Origin: Sphingobium sp. AP50
GTDB lineage: Bacteria; Pseudomonadota; Alphaproteobacteria; Sphingomonadales; Sphingomonadaceae
DNA length: 64,000 bases
Direction: 5' to 3'
NCBI RefSeq assembly: GCF_900109095.1
Contig: NZ_FNYZ01000001.1
Location: 1,116,001-1,180,000, forward strand
Shown here: positions 51,528 to 61,519 of the stretch, one piece after another
Layout: the number at the start of each line of letters is the position of its first letter
Position numbering within the stretch: the stretch's first letter is position 1
The notes under the pieces: model-generated
Told to the model about the DNA's origin: nothing
Database searches by the model: none
Seen by the model: the letters and a program-made list of their open reading frames with translations, nothing else
Made by a program: the position numbers and the translations under genes

Positions 51528-53441
51528 ATGTCCGGCCCCCAATCCCCCGATCGTTTCAACGAAGACAAGGCGAGCTTCACCGTCACCGGCAGCCAGCCGG
51601 ATATCGATGCAGGAGTGGAGGCGATCCGCACGACGCTCCGGACGCTGCCGACCCGTCCCGGCGTGTACCGGATGCACGATGCGCGCGGCGATGTTCTCTA
51701 TGTGGGCAAGGCACGCGCGCTGAAGAACCGGGTGTCCAATTACACCCAGGTCGAACGCCTACCCAACCGCCTGCGCCGCATGGTGGCCCAGACCCGCAGC
51801 ATGACCATCGTCACCACCAACAGCGAAGCCGAAGCGCTGTTGCTGGAGGCGCAACTGATCAAGCGCTACCGCCCGCCCTATAATGTCCTGTTGCGCGACG
51901 ATAAGAGCTTTCCCTTCATCCTGCTGCGCGACGATCACGCCTTCCCTCGCGTCCAGAAGCATCGCGGCGCGCGCAAATATAAGGGCCGTTATTATGGTCC
52001 CTTCGCCAGCGCCGGATCGGTGACGCGCACTATCAATGCGCTGCAAAAATTGTTCCTGCTGCGCTCCTGCACGGACAGTTTCTTTTCCAACCGATCGCGG
52101 CCCTGCCTGCTTTATCAAATCAAACGCTGCTCGGCCCCCTGCGTCGATCGGATCGATGCGGCGGGCTATGCCGAACTGGTCGGCGATGCGCAGGACTTCC
52201 TTGGCGGCAAATCGACCGCCGTGCAGAAAAAGCTGGGCGCGGCGATGGAGCAGGCGGCCGAGGCGCTGGATTTCGAGCAGGCAGCGGTGATCCGCGACCG
52301 GCTGAAGGCGTTGACCTTCATTCAGGGGTCGCAGGCGATCAATGCCGAAGGGCTGGGCGATGCCGACATCTTCGCGCTGGCGGAAAAGGGCGGATCGATG
52401 TGCATCCAGGCCTTCTTCATCCGCGGCGGCCAGAATTGGGGGCATCGCAGCTTCTTCCCCGTCCACACCGCCGACGTCGCGACGGAGGAGGTGCTGGAAA
52501 GCTTCATGGCGCAATTTTACGAGGAAGTACCGCCGCCCAAGCTGATCCTCACCGATCGCGAACCGGCCGAGTGCGAGTTGATGGCGCTGGCCCTGACCGA
52601 ACGGATCGGAAGCAAGGTTCGGATAGAGGTGCCCCAGCGCGGCGACCGCACCCGCCTGATCAAGCAGGCCCAGCGCAACGCGGTGGAAGCGCTCGACCGG
52701 CGACTGGCGGAGACGACCAGCCAGGGCCGCATCATGGAGGATATGGTCGAAGCCTTCGGGCTGGAGGGCGTGCCCGACCGGATCGAAATCTACGACAACA
52801 GCCATATTCAGGGCGCGCATGCGCTGGGCGCGATGGTGGTCGCCGGGCCGGAAGGGTTCCGCAAGAACGCTTATCGCAAGTTCAACATGAAAGACCCTGC
52901 GATCAGCAACGACGATTTCGCGATGATGCGCGAGATGTTCGAACGGCGCTTCGGCCGCGCGCAGAAGGAAGATCCGGATCGCGACAGCGGCGAATGGCCT
53001 GATCTGGTGCTGATCGACGGCGGCAAGGGCCAGCTATCGGCGGCCCGCACCATGCTGGAGGAAATGGGCATAGAGGATGTGACCATGATCGGCGTTGCCA
53101 AGGGGCCGCATCATGGCCGGGAGGGGCGGGAAGTCTTCCACCTGCTGGACGGCCGCGAAATCACCTTCCCGCTCAACCATCCGGTGCTCTTCTACCTCCA
53201 GCGCCTGCGCGACGAAGCGCACCGCTTCGCGATCGGCGCCCACCGCGCCAAGCGTAGCAAGGCGATCACCGTCAGTTCGCTGGACGAAGTCCCCGGCATC
53301 GGCCCCGCCCGCAAGAAGGCACTGCTGATGCACTTCGGCACCGCCCGCGCGGTGCGCGACGCCGCGCTGGACGACCTCGCCAAGGCGCCCGGCGTATCGA
53401 AGGCGGTCGCGCAACAGGTCTATGATTATTTCCATGGGTGA
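51528..53441 (+). CDS. uvrC: Excinuclease ABC subunit C
   Basis: A 637-residue protein. A 45-residue N-terminal extension precedes the GIY-YIG domain (GVYRMHDARGDVLYVGKA). A Cys group, RSRPCLLYQIKRCSAPCVDR, probably ligates an iron-sulphur cluster. The UVR domain (MEQAAEALDFEQAAVIRDRL) contacts UvrB. The C-terminal RNase-H-like nuclease has IEIYDNSHIQGAHALGAMVV and DLVLIDGGKGQLSAA. Helix-hairpin-helix motifs close it (VPGIGPARKKALLMHFG, APGVSKAVAQQVY). It cuts both sides of a DNA lesion. It appears monocistronic. Confidence 0.98.
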   Translation: MSGPQSPDRFNEDKASFTVTGSQPDIDAGVEAIRTTLRTLPTRPGVYRMHDARGDVLYVGKARALKNRVSNYTQVERLPNRLRRMVAQTRSMTIVTTNSEAEALLLEAQLIKRYRPPYNVLLRDDKSFPFILLRDDHAFPRVQKHRGARKYKGRYYGPFASAGSVTRTINALQKLFLLRSCTDSFFSNRSRPCLLYQIKRCSAPCVDRIDAAGYAELVGDAQDFLGGKSTAVQKKLGAAMEQAAEALDFEQAAVIRDRLKALTFIQGSQAINAEGLGDADIFALAEKGGSMCIQAFFIRGGQNWGHRSFFPVHTADVATEEVLESFMAQFYEEVPPPKLILTDREPAECELMALALTERIGSKVRIEVPQRGDRTRLIKQAQRNAVEALDRRLAETTSQGRIMEDMVEAFGLEGVPDRIEIYDNSHIQGAHALGAMVVAGPEGFRKNAYRKFNMKDPAISNDDFAMMREMFERRFGRAQKEDPDRDSGEWPDLVLIDGGKGQLSAARTMLEEMGIEDVTMIGVAKGPHHGREGREVFHLLDGREITFPLNHPVLFYLQRLRDEAHRFAIGAHRAKRSKAITVSSLDEVPGIGPARKKALLMHFGTARAVRDAALDDLAKAPGVSKAVAQQVYDYFHG

Positions 53442-53754
53442 TGGGTGGTCTAATGGCTTTAATTGCCCCTACCGCAGGCGGGAGGGGCGGCGAGACTTAA
53501 TGAGCGCAGCGAATTTAGTCGCAGCGGGGTGGGCATTCGCAACGTTGCGCATGCCCACCCCCTAACCCCCTCCCGTTCACGGGAGGGGGAACCGCAATGC
53601 TTCTAATCGCGATCCACCACCTCGATTGCTTACCCCGCACATCACCCTATCCCAGTGACACTGTGAACTTCGCCCCTGCACCCGCGTTGTGACCCTGCAA
53701 GAGCATCCCCATATTGCCCTTTCCACCCTGAATCATTCCCGTCCGGAGCCCGTC
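53442..53754. other. Intergenic region with stacked palindromes
   Basis: 313 bp. GGGGTGGGCAT/ATGCCCACCCC (53526-53561) encloses GCAACGTTGC, and CCCCCTCCCG/CGGGAGGGGG (53566-53589) has a 4-nt loop. The second resembles the CT-rich palindromes at 10205-10265. They may terminate uvrC and act as repeats. The ribosome site CCGGAG of the next gene is at the right end. Confidence 0.7.
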
Positions 53755-55113
53755 ATGAAAAGCATCAACCCCGCCACCGGTGAGGAAATCGCCGTCCATG
53801 AGGCGCTGATCGAAGCGCAGATCGATGCTGCGCTCGACCGGGCGATGGCAGGCTTCGCGACATGGCGGGAGACGGACCTGACGGAACGGACCGCGCTGCT
53901 GTCCGACCTGGCCGATGCCTATCAGGAGCATCGTGAGCGCCTCGCCCGCATGGCGACGCTGGAAATGGGCAAGACGCTGAAATCCGCGCTGGCAGAGGTC
54001 GACAAATGCGTCGCCGTCTTCCGCCATTATGCCAAGGCTGGTCCGGCTATGCTGGAGGGTGGCAGCATCGCGCTGGCATCCGGGGGCAAGGCCGATCTGG
54101 TCTGGCTGCCGATCGGGCCGGTGCTGGCGGTGATGCCGTGGAATTTCCCCTATTGGCAGGTCGCCCGTTTCCTGGCCCCCTGCATCCTCGCCGGCAATGT
54201 CGGCCTGCTCAAACATGCCAGCAATGTGCAGGGTGTCGCCGCGCTGATGCAGGAGATGATGACGCTCATCGCCGCGCCCGACGGCCTGTTCCAGAACTTG
54301 CCCATCCGGTCGGACGCGGTCGCCGCGATCATCGCCGACGATCGGGTCGCCGCCGTTACCCTGACGGGCAGTGAGGGGACAGGGCGCGCCGTCGCGGAAC
54401 AGGCGGGCCGGGCGCTCAAGAAGGTCGTACTGGAATTGGGCGGGGCCGATCCCTTCATCGTTATGCCCTCGGCTGATCTGGACGCGGCGGTGAAGCAGGC
54501 CGTCACCGCCCGCATCCAGAATACGGGCCAGTCCTGCATCTGCGGCAAGCGGATGATCGTCCATACGGATATCTATGACGCTTTTCTGGAGCGCTACACG
54601 GTGGCGATGATGGCGGTAAAGGCCGGTGATCCGTTCGATCCGGCGACCGACATGGGGCCGCTGTCCAGCGAGGAACAGCGCCGCACCGTGCAGGAACAGA
54701 TTTGGAAGCTGAAGGCGGCTGGCGCCACACTGATCGGCGGCGAGGCGCTGCCGGGGCCCGGTGCTTATCTGAACGCCGGTATCCTGACCGATGTGCCGAC
54801 CGATCCCGCACTGATGGGGGAGGAGATTTTCGGGCCGATCGCCATGCTCTTCCGCGCGAGCGACATCGACGATGCGATCGCCATCGCCAACGCGATCCCC
54901 TTCGGCCTGGGTTCGTCGGTCTGGACCAGCGATCCCGACGAGCAGGCCCGCTTCATTCGCGATGTGCAGGCCGGCATGACCGCCGTGAACCAGATGCTCG
55001 CCTCCGCGCCCGAAGCCCCCTTCGGCGGTGTGAAGCGCTCAGGCCATGGTCGGGAACTGGGCCCCTATGGTCTGCATGAATTCATGAACCTGAAGAGCGT
55101 CTATCGGAAGTGA
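53755..55113 (+). CDS. NAD(P)-dependent succinate-semialdehyde dehydrogenase-like ALDH
   Basis: A 452-residue protein from ATG 53755 (MKSINPATGEEIAVHE); CCGGAG lies 7 nt upstream. Key ALDH residues are MPWNFPYWQVARF (Asn), VVLELGGADPFIV (general base Glu) and NTGQSCICGKR (nucleophile Cys with a neighbouring Cys, common in SSADH for redox protection). The length and start match the YneI/GabD-type enzymes. It oxidises succinate semialdehyde or related aldehydes. No gab genes adjacent. Confidence 0.9.
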   Translation: MKSINPATGEEIAVHEALIEAQIDAALDRAMAGFATWRETDLTERTALLSDLADAYQEHRERLARMATLEMGKTLKSALAEVDKCVAVFRHYAKAGPAMLEGGSIALASGGKADLVWLPIGPVLAVMPWNFPYWQVARFLAPCILAGNVGLLKHASNVQGVAALMQEMMTLIAAPDGLFQNLPIRSDAVAAIIADDRVAAVTLTGSEGTGRAVAEQAGRALKKVVLELGGADPFIVMPSADLDAAVKQAVTARIQNTGQSCICGKRMIVHTDIYDAFLERYTVAMMAVKAGDPFDPATDMGPLSSEEQRRTVQEQIWKLKAAGATLIGGEALPGPGAYLNAGILTDVPTDPALMGEEIFGPIAMLFRASDIDDAIAIANAIPFGLGSSVWTSDPDEQARFIRDVQAGMTAVNQMLASAPEAPFGGVKRSGHGRELGPYGLHEFMNLKSVYRK

Positions 55114-55126
55114 GGGAGAAGGATGG

Positions 55127-55146
55127 GCTCCTGCTTTCGCAGGAGC
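55127..55146. repeat. Short hairpin repeat, CTCCTGC family
   Basis: GCTCCTGC (55127-55134), loop TTTC, GCAGGAGC (55139-55146), perfect. Same unit type as 11010-11039. It lies between the aldehyde dehydrogenase and recO and could terminate the former. Confidence 0.7.
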
Positions 55147-55169
55147 ACGCTTCGCTCTAGGAGGGGGCG

Positions 55170-55904
55170 ATGCCCCATCTCTCCACCACCGCGATCGTCT
55201 GTGCGCTGCGCCATCATGGCGAACATGGCGCGATCGCGCGGTTGCTGACGCCGGGGGATGGTCTGCTGCCCGGCTATGTCCGGGGCGGCCGGTCGCGGGC
55301 GATGCGGCCGGTGCTGTTGCCGGGCAATGTGGTGATGGCGGAATTTCGCGCCCGGACCGAGGATCAACTGGCAGGCCTGACCGTCGAACTCGCCCATAGC
55401 CGCGCCCCGCTCCATGCCGAACCGCTGCCGGCCGCCGCGATCGACTGGAGCTGCGCGCTTACCGCTGCGTCCCTGCCCGAAGGCACGCCTTATCCGGCGC
55501 TGCATCAGGCGCTGTCCGGCCTGCTCGACGCGGTGGAGGCGGCGGCGGCGGCGCGGGGCTGGGCGGCGGCGCTGGTGCGTTATGAACTGCTGCTGCTCGC
55601 CGAACTGGGTTTCGGCCTCGATCTCACCCGCTGCGCGGCGTTGGGCGATGTGAACGATCTGGCCTATGTCAGCCCGCGCAGCGCTGCCGCCGTCAGCCGC
55701 GCGGCGGCGGTCGGCTATGAAAGCCGATTGCTGCCGCTGCCGCCCTTCCTGCTGGAAGGGGGCATGGGCGACTGGGACCAGATCATCGACGGCCTGCGCC
55801 TGACCGGCTTCTTTCTGGAACGCTCCGTCCTCACCGACCGGCGTGTCGATGTGCTGGCGGCGCGGGAAAGACTGGTCGAACGGCTCAAAAGAGCGGTTGC
55901 CTAA
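55170..55904 (+). CDS. recO: DNA repair protein RecO
   Basis: A 244-residue protein; GAGGGGGCG precedes ATG 55170. The N-terminal OB-fold shows [20 protein letters not shown], then [20 protein letters not shown]. The C-terminal helical region has [40 protein letters not shown] and a conserved [12 protein letters not shown]. Unlike E. coli RecO, the zinc-Cys set is reduced to single Cys residues (TRCAALG), as in many alphaproteobacteria. It loads RecA with RecR. The leuB gene follows. Confidence 0.93.
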   Translation: MPHLSTTAIVCALRHHGEHGAIARLLTPGDGLLPGYVRGGRSRAMRPVLLPGNVVMAEFRARTEDQLAGLTVELAHSRAPLHAEPLPAAAIDWSCALTAASLPEGTPYPALHQALSGLLDAVEAAAAARGWAAALVRYELLLLAELGFGLDLTRCAALGDVNDLAYVSPRSAAAVSRAAAVGYESRLLPLPPFLLEGGMGDWDQIIDGLRLTGFFLERSVLTDRRVDVLAARERLVERLKRAVA

Positions 55905-55996
55905 AGCGGGCAGCTTCTGCAAAGGCGGGCGCCGACAATCTGCCCCATTATTGCACGTCACGGGGCCGTACGAACATATTGTGAGGAAGCACCGCC

Positions 55997-57040
55997 ATGT
56001 TGATCGCCCTGTTCCCCGGAGATGGTATCGGTCCTGAGATCGTCGCACAGGCAAAGCGCGTGCTCGATGCACTGGCGATCGATGGCCTGACCTATGAAGA
56101 GGGTCTGGTCGGCGGCGCAGCCTATAAGGCGGTCGGCCATCCGCTGCCGCCCGAAACGCTGGACATCGCCAAGCGCGCCGACGCCATCCTGTTCGGCGCC
56201 GTCGGCGATCCCGATTGCGACGCGCTGGAACGGCATCTGCGCCCGGAACAGGCGATCCTGGGCCTGCGCAAGGAATTGGGCCTCTTCTCCAACCTGCGCC
56301 CGGCCAAGGTCTTTCCCGAACTGGCGCATGAATCGGCGCTGAAGCCCGAGGTCGCCGGATCGATCGACCTGCTGATCGTCCGCGAAACCAATGGCGACGT
56401 CTATTTCGGCGAAAAGGGTTTCCGCACCACCGCCGACGGCCTGCGTGAAGGCTATGACATCATGTCCTATAACGAAGCCGAAGTGCGCCGCATCGCCCAT
56501 GCCGGTTTTCAGGCCGCCCGCGCCCGTCGTGGCAAACTCTGTTCGGTGGACAAGGCCAATGTGCTGGAAACCAGCCAGCTGTGGCGCGACGTGGTGATCG
56601 CGGTGTCGGCGGACTATCCCGACGTTGCCCTGAGCCACATGTATGTCGACAATGCCGCGATGCAGCTCGTTCGCAACCCCGGCCAGTTCGACGTCATCGT
56701 CACCGGCAATCTGTTCGGCGATATCCTGTCGGATCAGGCGAGCATGTGCGTCGGCTCGATCGGCATGCTGGCGTCCGCTACGCTCAACGGCAGCGGGCAG
56801 GGGCTGTATGAGCCGATCCACGGTTCCGCGCCCGATATTGCCGGGCAGGGCAAGGCCAATCCGCTGGCGACCATATTGTCGGCGGCGATGATGCTGCGTT
56901 ACTCGCTGAACCTGCCCGAACAGGCCGACCGGATCGAGGCGGCCGTGGCGAAGGCGCTGCGCGATGGCGCCCGTTCTCCCGATCTGGGCGGCAGCATGAA
57001 CACGCTGGAAATGGGCGAGGCGGTCCTCGCCGCGCTCTGA
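55997..57040 (+). CDS. leuB: 3-isopropylmalate dehydrogenase
   Basis: A 347-residue beta-decarboxylating dehydrogenase. Blocks include [56 protein letters not shown] (catalytic Lys), [20 protein letters not shown] and [15 protein letters not shown] (metal-binding Asp). It performs the third step of leucine synthesis. No other leu genes are next to it. Confidence 0.98.
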   Translation: MLIALFPGDGIGPEIVAQAKRVLDALAIDGLTYEEGLVGGAAYKAVGHPLPPETLDIAKRADAILFGAVGDPDCDALERHLRPEQAILGLRKELGLFSNLRPAKVFPELAHESALKPEVAGSIDLLIVRETNGDVYFGEKGFRTTADGLREGYDIMSYNEAEVRRIAHAGFQAARARRGKLCSVDKANVLETSQLWRDVVIAVSADYPDVALSHMYVDNAAMQLVRNPGQFDVIVTGNLFGDILSDQASMCVGSIGMLASATLNGSGQGLYEPIHGSAPDIAGQGKANPLATILSAAMMLRYSLNLPEQADRIEAAVAKALRDGARSPDLGGSMNTLEMGEAVLAAL

Positions 57041-57128
57041 AGCGTCGCTCGGTTCGTCGCATAATCGGCGAGCCGGCTTAACTTTTGCGGCCTCATGCCG
57101 ATCTAATGGGAAAATGGGGTCGCAGAAT

Positions 57129-57548
57129 ATGCATATGGAATTGGCGCAGGATCATGATGGCCTGCGCAGGATGATGCGGGATTTCGCCCACGCCATGGAA
57201 AGCGCGCGGGCGGAGGACATGCAGGATATTGCGCGACGCCGCATCGCCTTCTCGCAACTGTTCCGCGAACATATGGCGCGCGAGGATGCGATGGTGCAGG
57301 ATTTGCGCCGTAATCCGATGACGCCCCACCCCGATCAGGTGGTCCGCACCAGCAGCCGCGCCATGGTTGCGCTGTTCCTGCGCTACAGCGACCATATCAA
57401 ATTTTGGACCCCGGCACAGATCGCCGCCGACTGGTCCGGCTATCGCGCCGCCGTGCTGGAATTGCAGAACGGCCTGTATGACCGGATGGAATGGGAAGAA
57501 GCCAATCTCCACCCGCTCTTTGCCGGTGGGGTGCGCAAGGCAGCCTGA
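57129..57548 (+). CDS. Hemerythrin-like HHE domain protein
   Basis: A 139-residue protein from ATG 57129 (MHMELAQDHDGLRRMM); ATG 57114 would add five residues. Metal-ligand-like residues are spaced as in hemerythrin: QDHDGL (His), FREHMAREDAM (His...Glu), RYSDHIKFW (His) and EWEEANLHPLF (Glu/His). This four-helix fold binds a di-iron site and may sense oxygen, NO or serve iron storage. It is flanked by amino-acid genes with no obvious functional link. Assignment from the His pattern only. Confidence 0.65.
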   Translation: MHMELAQDHDGLRRMMRDFAHAMESARAEDMQDIARRRIAFSQLFREHMAREDAMVQDLRRNPMTPHPDQVVRTSSRAMVALFLRYSDHIKFWTPAQIAADWSGYRAAVLELQNGLYDRMEWEEANLHPLFAGGVRKAA

Positions 57549-57612
57549 AAAAGGGGCCAATCCGCCCATATCGGTCCTGTCCTGGGCGGTGCATGGCCGA
57601 TAGATGTGCAGG

Positions 57613-58605
57613 ATGACCGATCTTTCGCTTGCCTCGCTCCGTTCCGCCGCTGCCCTGATCCATGAACAGGTGCCGCCGACGCCGCAATATGCCTGGCCGC
57701 TGCTGGCGGGCCGCAGCGGTTGCGATGTGTGGGTGAAGCATGAAAATCACACGCCCACCGGCGCGTTCAAGGTGCGCGGCGCGATCACCTATATCGACTG
57801 GCTGCGCACGGCCCATCCCGAAGTGAAGGGCATCATCACCGCCACCCGCGGCAATCATGGCCAGGCGCAGGTGCGCGCGGCCAAGGCGGCGGGTCTGTCC
57901 GTCACCATCGTCGTCCCCCATGGCAATGCGCTGGAAAAGAACCGGGCGATGCGCGCTTTCGGCGCGAACCTGATCGAACATGGCCATGATTTCGACAGTG
58001 CCAAGGCGGAGGCACTGCGCCTGTCGCAGGAGCAGGGGCTGTTCATGGTCCCGGCCTATCATGATCAACTGGTGCGCGGCGTGGCCAGCTATGGACTGGA
58101 ACTGTTCGATGCGGTGCCGGACCTCAACACCGTCTATGTGCCCGTAGGCTGCGGCTCCGGCCTGTGCGGTACGATTGCGGCGCGCGATGCACTGGGCCTG
58201 AAGACCAAAGTCGTCGGCGTCGTCTCCGCCCATGTCGATGCCGCAAAGCGCAGCTTCGAGGCGGGGCGCCTCATCTCCAGCCCCACCGCCTACACCTTTG
58301 CCGATGGCGTGGCCGTCTGCACCCCGGTTCAGGCCGCGCTCGACTATTTCGGACCGCGCGCCGACCGTTTCGTCGCCGTGACCGATGATGAAGTGGCCGA
58401 GGCGATCCGCATCTATTGGGAGGACACGCATAATCTGGCCGAAGGCGCGGGCGCGGTGGCACTGGCCGCGCTGATGCAGGAAAAAGAGGCAATGCGTGGC
58501 AAGCGGGTTGCGGTAATCCTGTCGGGCGGTAATGGCGACAGAAGCCAGATGGCCGAGATATTGAGCGGGGCCACCCCGCGCGTGGAATTGCGGAAGGCGA
58601 TATGA
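57613..58605 (+). CDS. Threonine/serine dehydratase, PLP-dependent
   Basis: A 330-residue protein from ATG 57613 (MTDLSLASLRSAA); ATG 57604 adds three residues. The PLP lysine is in HTPTGAFKVRGAITYI. Other fold-II motifs are TATRGNHGQAQVRAAKAAGL and VPVGCGSGLCGTIAA, with the phosphate loop, and VILSGGNGD. The lack of a C-terminal ACT-like domain suggests a catabolic or uninhibited threonine/serine ammonia-lyase. The stop overlaps the metZ start by four bases, so the two are translationally coupled. Confidence 0.9.
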   Translation: MTDLSLASLRSAAALIHEQVPPTPQYAWPLLAGRSGCDVWVKHENHTPTGAFKVRGAITYIDWLRTAHPEVKGIITATRGNHGQAQVRAAKAAGLSVTIVVPHGNALEKNRAMRAFGANLIEHGHDFDSAKAEALRLSQEQGLFMVPAYHDQLVRGVASYGLELFDAVPDLNTVYVPVGCGSGLCGTIAARDALGLKTKVVGVVSAHVDAAKRSFEAGRLISSPTAYTFADGVAVCTPVQAALDYFGPRADRFVAVTDDEVAEAIRIYWEDTHNLAEGAGAVALAALMQEKEAMRGKRVAVILSGGNGDRSQMAEILSGATPRVELRKAI

Positions 58606-59810
58606 AGCGGAAGAGCGGACAGAATCCGGAGATCACGAAGAACTGGAAGCCGGCGACGCTGGCGGTCCGGGGCGGTACGGCGCGCAGCGAATATGGCGAA
58701 ACGTCCGAAGCGCTCTTCCTGACCAGCGGCTATTGCTATGACCGGGCGGAGGATGCCGCCGCGCGCTTCGCCGGTGATCAGGTCGGCATGACCTATAGCC
58801 GCCTCCAGAACCCTACGGTCGAAATGCTGGAACAGCGCATCGCTCTGCTGGAAGGCGCCGAAGCCTGTCGCGCCACCGCCACCGGCATGGCGGCGATGAC
58901 GGCGGCTCTGCTGTGCCAGTTGTCGGCCGGTGACCATGTCGTCGCAGCCAAAGCGGCCTTTGGCTCCTGCCGCTGGCTGGTAGACACACTGCTGCCCAAA
59001 TTCGGCATCCAGACGACCACGATCGACGGCTCTGACGTTGCTGCCTGGGAAGCGGCGGTAAAGCCCAATACGAAGGTCTTCTTCTTCGAAACCCCGGCCA
59101 ATCCGACGATGGATATCGTGGATATCGCCGCCGTGTGCGCCATTGCGAAGGCGCATGGCATCACCACCGTCGTCGACAATGCCTTCGCCTCGCCCGCGCT
59201 CCAGCGGCCGATGGATTATGGCGCGGACGTCGTGGCCTATAGCGCGACCAAGATGATGGACGGGCAGGGGCGCGTCCTCGCCGGCGCCATTTGCGGCACG
59301 CGCGACTGGATCGACAATGTCCTGCTGCCCTTCCACCGCAATACCGGGCCGACGCTCAGCGCGTTCAACGCCTGGGTGGTGCTGAAGGGGCTGGAGACGC
59401 TGGATCTGCGCATCCGTCGTCAGAGCGACAATGCGCTCAAGGTCGCGCGCTTCCTGGAAACGCGCCTGCCCAAGGTCAATTATCCCGGCCTTGAAAGCCA
59501 TCCGCAGCATGCACTCGCCATGCAGCAGATGGAAGCTGCCGGTCCGATCTTCTCGCTCTATGTCGGCGGCGGCCGGGCAGAGGCCCATGGCCTGCTCAAT
59601 GCGCTGGAACTGGTCGACATCAGCAACAATATCGGCGACTCGCGATCGCTGATGACCCATCCGGCTTCCACCACCCATTTCGGGATGGCGGAAGAAGCGC
59701 GGCTGGAAGTCGGCATTACCGAAGATATGCTGCGCCTGAACGTCGGTCTGGAAGACCCGGACGATGTCATCGCCGATTTCGATCAGGCGCTGCGCGCGAT
59801 AGGCCGTTGA
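58602..59810 (+). CDS. metZ: O-succinylhomoserine sulfhydrylase
   Basis: A 402-residue PLP enzyme of the Cys/Met metabolism family. The catalytic Lys is in VVAYSATKMMDGQGRVLAGA. Blocks include TYSRLQNPTVEMLEQRIALL, GDHVVAAKAAFGSCRWL and FETPANPTMDIVDI. The DGQGR sequence marks the MetZ branch rather than MetB or MetC. It makes homocysteine from O-succinylhomoserine and sulfide. Gene order metZ-apaG is common in alphaproteobacteria. Start overlaps the dehydratase stop. Confidence 0.95.
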   Translation: MKRKSGQNPEITKNWKPATLAVRGGTARSEYGETSEALFLTSGYCYDRAEDAAARFAGDQVGMTYSRLQNPTVEMLEQRIALLEGAEACRATATGMAAMTAALLCQLSAGDHVVAAKAAFGSCRWLVDTLLPKFGIQTTTIDGSDVAAWEAAVKPNTKVFFFETPANPTMDIVDIAAVCAIAKAHGITTVVDNAFASPALQRPMDYGADVVAYSATKMMDGQGRVLAGAICGTRDWIDNVLLPFHRNTGPTLSAFNAWVVLKGLETLDLRIRRQSDNALKVARFLETRLPKVNYPGLESHPQHALAMQQMEAAGPIFSLYVGGGRAEAHGLLNALELVDISNNIGDSRSLMTHPASTTHFGMAEEARLEVGITEDMLRLNVGLEDPDDVIADFDQALRAIGR

Positions 59811-59842
59811 CGGACGAGGGGGTTAGGGCGCATTCCTGAGAC

Positions 59843-60247
59843 ATGACCGTGCTTGCGCTCTTCCCCTTTCACGCGACGACGCGCGACATCACTGTCCATG
59901 TCGCAGTCACCTTTCTGCCCGAACAGTCGGAGCCGGACCGGGGCCGCTGGTTCTGGGCCTATCATATCCGGATCGAAAATCAGGGCGACCATCCGGTACA
60001 GCTTCTGACCCGCCACTGGATCATCACCGATGGGCGCGGATCGCAGCATAGCGTCGATGGTGACGGCGTGGTGGGGGAGCAGCCGGTGGTGCAGCCGGGG
60101 AAAAGCTATGACTATGTTTCGGGTTGTCCACTGGGTACGCCGACCGGGTCGATGAAGGGCAGCTATCGCATGATCGGTATGGACGGCGACACGTTCGAAG
60201 TCGCCATCCCTCATTTCGCGCTGATCGCACCGGCGGTGGCCGAATGA
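59843..60247 (+). CDS. apaG: ApaG family protein (Co2+/Mg2+ efflux-associated)
   Basis: A 134-residue FnIII/beta-sandwich protein. Signatures are RWFWAYHIRIENQGDHPVQL, TRHWIITDGRGSQHSVDGDG, VVGEQPVVQPGKSYDYVSGC and GSMKGSYRMIG. The role is unclear; mutants show metal-sensitivity and ApaH-related phenotypes, and the domain is also found in F-box proteins. It overlaps the LysR start by four bases. Confidence 0.95.
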   Translation: MTVLALFPFHATTRDITVHVAVTFLPEQSEPDRGRWFWAYHIRIENQGDHPVQLLTRHWIITDGRGSQHSVDGDGVVGEQPVVQPGKSYDYVSGCPLGTPTGSMKGSYRMIGMDGDTFEVAIPHFALIAPAVAE

Positions 60248-61035
60248 AGCGCACCCATTTGCCGCTCAACGGCCTGCGCGTGCTGGATGCGGCGGCACGG
60301 CATTTGTCCTTCACCCGCGCGGCGGACGAACTGGCCGTGACGCCGGCCGCCGTGGGTCAACAGATTCGCGCGCTGGAAGACATGCTGGGCGTCGTGCTGT
60401 TCCGCCGCACGCCCAAGGGGCTGGAACTGACCCCGGAAACCGAAGCGGGTCTGGATGCCCTGCGCGCCGGTTTTCTGGAGTTTGAGGAGGCCGTCCGGGC
60501 GATGCAGGCGGGCCAGTCCAGCCATGCGCTGACCATCGCCGCGCCCCGCGACATTACCGCCAAATGGCTCCAGCCGCGTCTGGCCACCTATGCCGCGACC
60601 CAGCCCGACCTGACCTTCCAACTGGTGTCCGCCGACGAAGCGCTGGACTTTACCGAGGCCAATCTGGACATCGCCCTGCGCCTGACCGATGGAGCGGGCG
60701 AGCATGAGGGCGTGAAGATCGGGGAGGCCGTTTATATCACGGTGGAGGCCGCCAATGGTGGCCCTGATCATCGTATCGACTGGCCCGGTTGCCCCGCTGG
60801 CGACAAGCCTGCGACCATTCGCGTGGCCGATGGCGGTCTGGCGATCGAGGCGGCGGCGAATGGCTTCGGTCGCGCCCGTGTGCCGCAATTGCTGGCGCAG
60901 GCGGATATTGCGGCGGGCCGGGTGCGGCAGGTGGGCGATGCCAGCCCGACCCTGCTCGCCTATTGGCTGATCGCGCCGTTGCCCCAATGGCGGCAGAAGA
61001 AGGTCAAAACGCTGGTCGAGGCGCTGATCGCCTGA
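60244..61035 (+). CDS. LysR family transcriptional regulator, GcvA-like
   Basis: A 263-residue protein from ATG 60244 (MKRTHLPLNGLRVLDAAARH). The N-terminal HTH is LSFTRAADELAVTPAAVGQQ, IRALEDMLGVVLFRR. The effector domain (about residue 90 onward) starts LTIAAPRDITAKWLQPRL. Short relative to the usual 290-310 residues but otherwise complete. The GcvA-like N-terminus fits regulators of amino-acid or beta-lactamase genes. Its target may be metZ-apaG or another gene. Translation is coupled to apaG by ATGA. Confidence 0.9.
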   Translation: MKRTHLPLNGLRVLDAAARHLSFTRAADELAVTPAAVGQQIRALEDMLGVVLFRRTPKGLELTPETEAGLDALRAGFLEFEEAVRAMQAGQSSHALTIAAPRDITAKWLQPRLATYAATQPDLTFQLVSADEALDFTEANLDIALRLTDGAGEHEGVKIGEAVYITVEAANGGPDHRIDWPGCPAGDKPATIRVADGGLAIEAAANGFGRARVPQLLAQADIAAGRVRQVGDASPTLLAYWLIAPLPQWRQKKVKTLVEALIA

Positions 61036-61519
61036 AGTGCCTGATCCTGCCGGAGCGATAAAGGCCTGGCAGGTCGGCAATAACATCCTGATAATCAGAA
61101 ACTATCTCTTCCCGCATGATAGATGGGAAGGAAGCGATTTGCGGTCGACTGGGCATATCGGCCTGTTGCCATCAGGTGTGGTCGTTAATTCTGATTTTCT
61201 CTTCTTCATGATTCCGCGTGTGGATGTGTATTAAAACTGTTTCTAGCCATATTTTCATAATTTATTTCGGAATCGAAACAATTTTCTAACAGATGTTGTT
61301 ATATTTATTCTGTATTGTTTTTCATTCTGGCGCATATTTCTTTCTTTTTAGCGCAACGCCGTCTTCATCTGACCCGTTATTGTTGCAGCATGTTGCCAAG
61401 CGGTAAAATGCCGCCGATCAGATGGCATGTGCTGAACTATTTCATCCATGCCTAAAATAGGGGTCGCTCCACGAATTTATCGATTGGCTTGCCAATGATA
61501 ATCGAAAATGGAGTGAAGC
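61036..61519. other. AT-rich intergenic region before the autotransporter
   Basis: 484 bp with no supported gene; the only sizeable frame (61037-61234) lacks protein character. From about 61170 to 61360 the sequence is strongly AT-rich, unlike the rest of the window, with runs such as ATATTTATTC and TTTCTTTCTTTTTAG. It probably holds the autotransporter promoter; I cannot place the elements. GGAGTGAAGC supplies the ribosome site. Confidence 0.7.

Noticed and set aside
61037..61234. 65-codon frame after the LysR gene
   Set aside because: Lies in AT-rich non-coding DNA, no ribosome site, no similarity.
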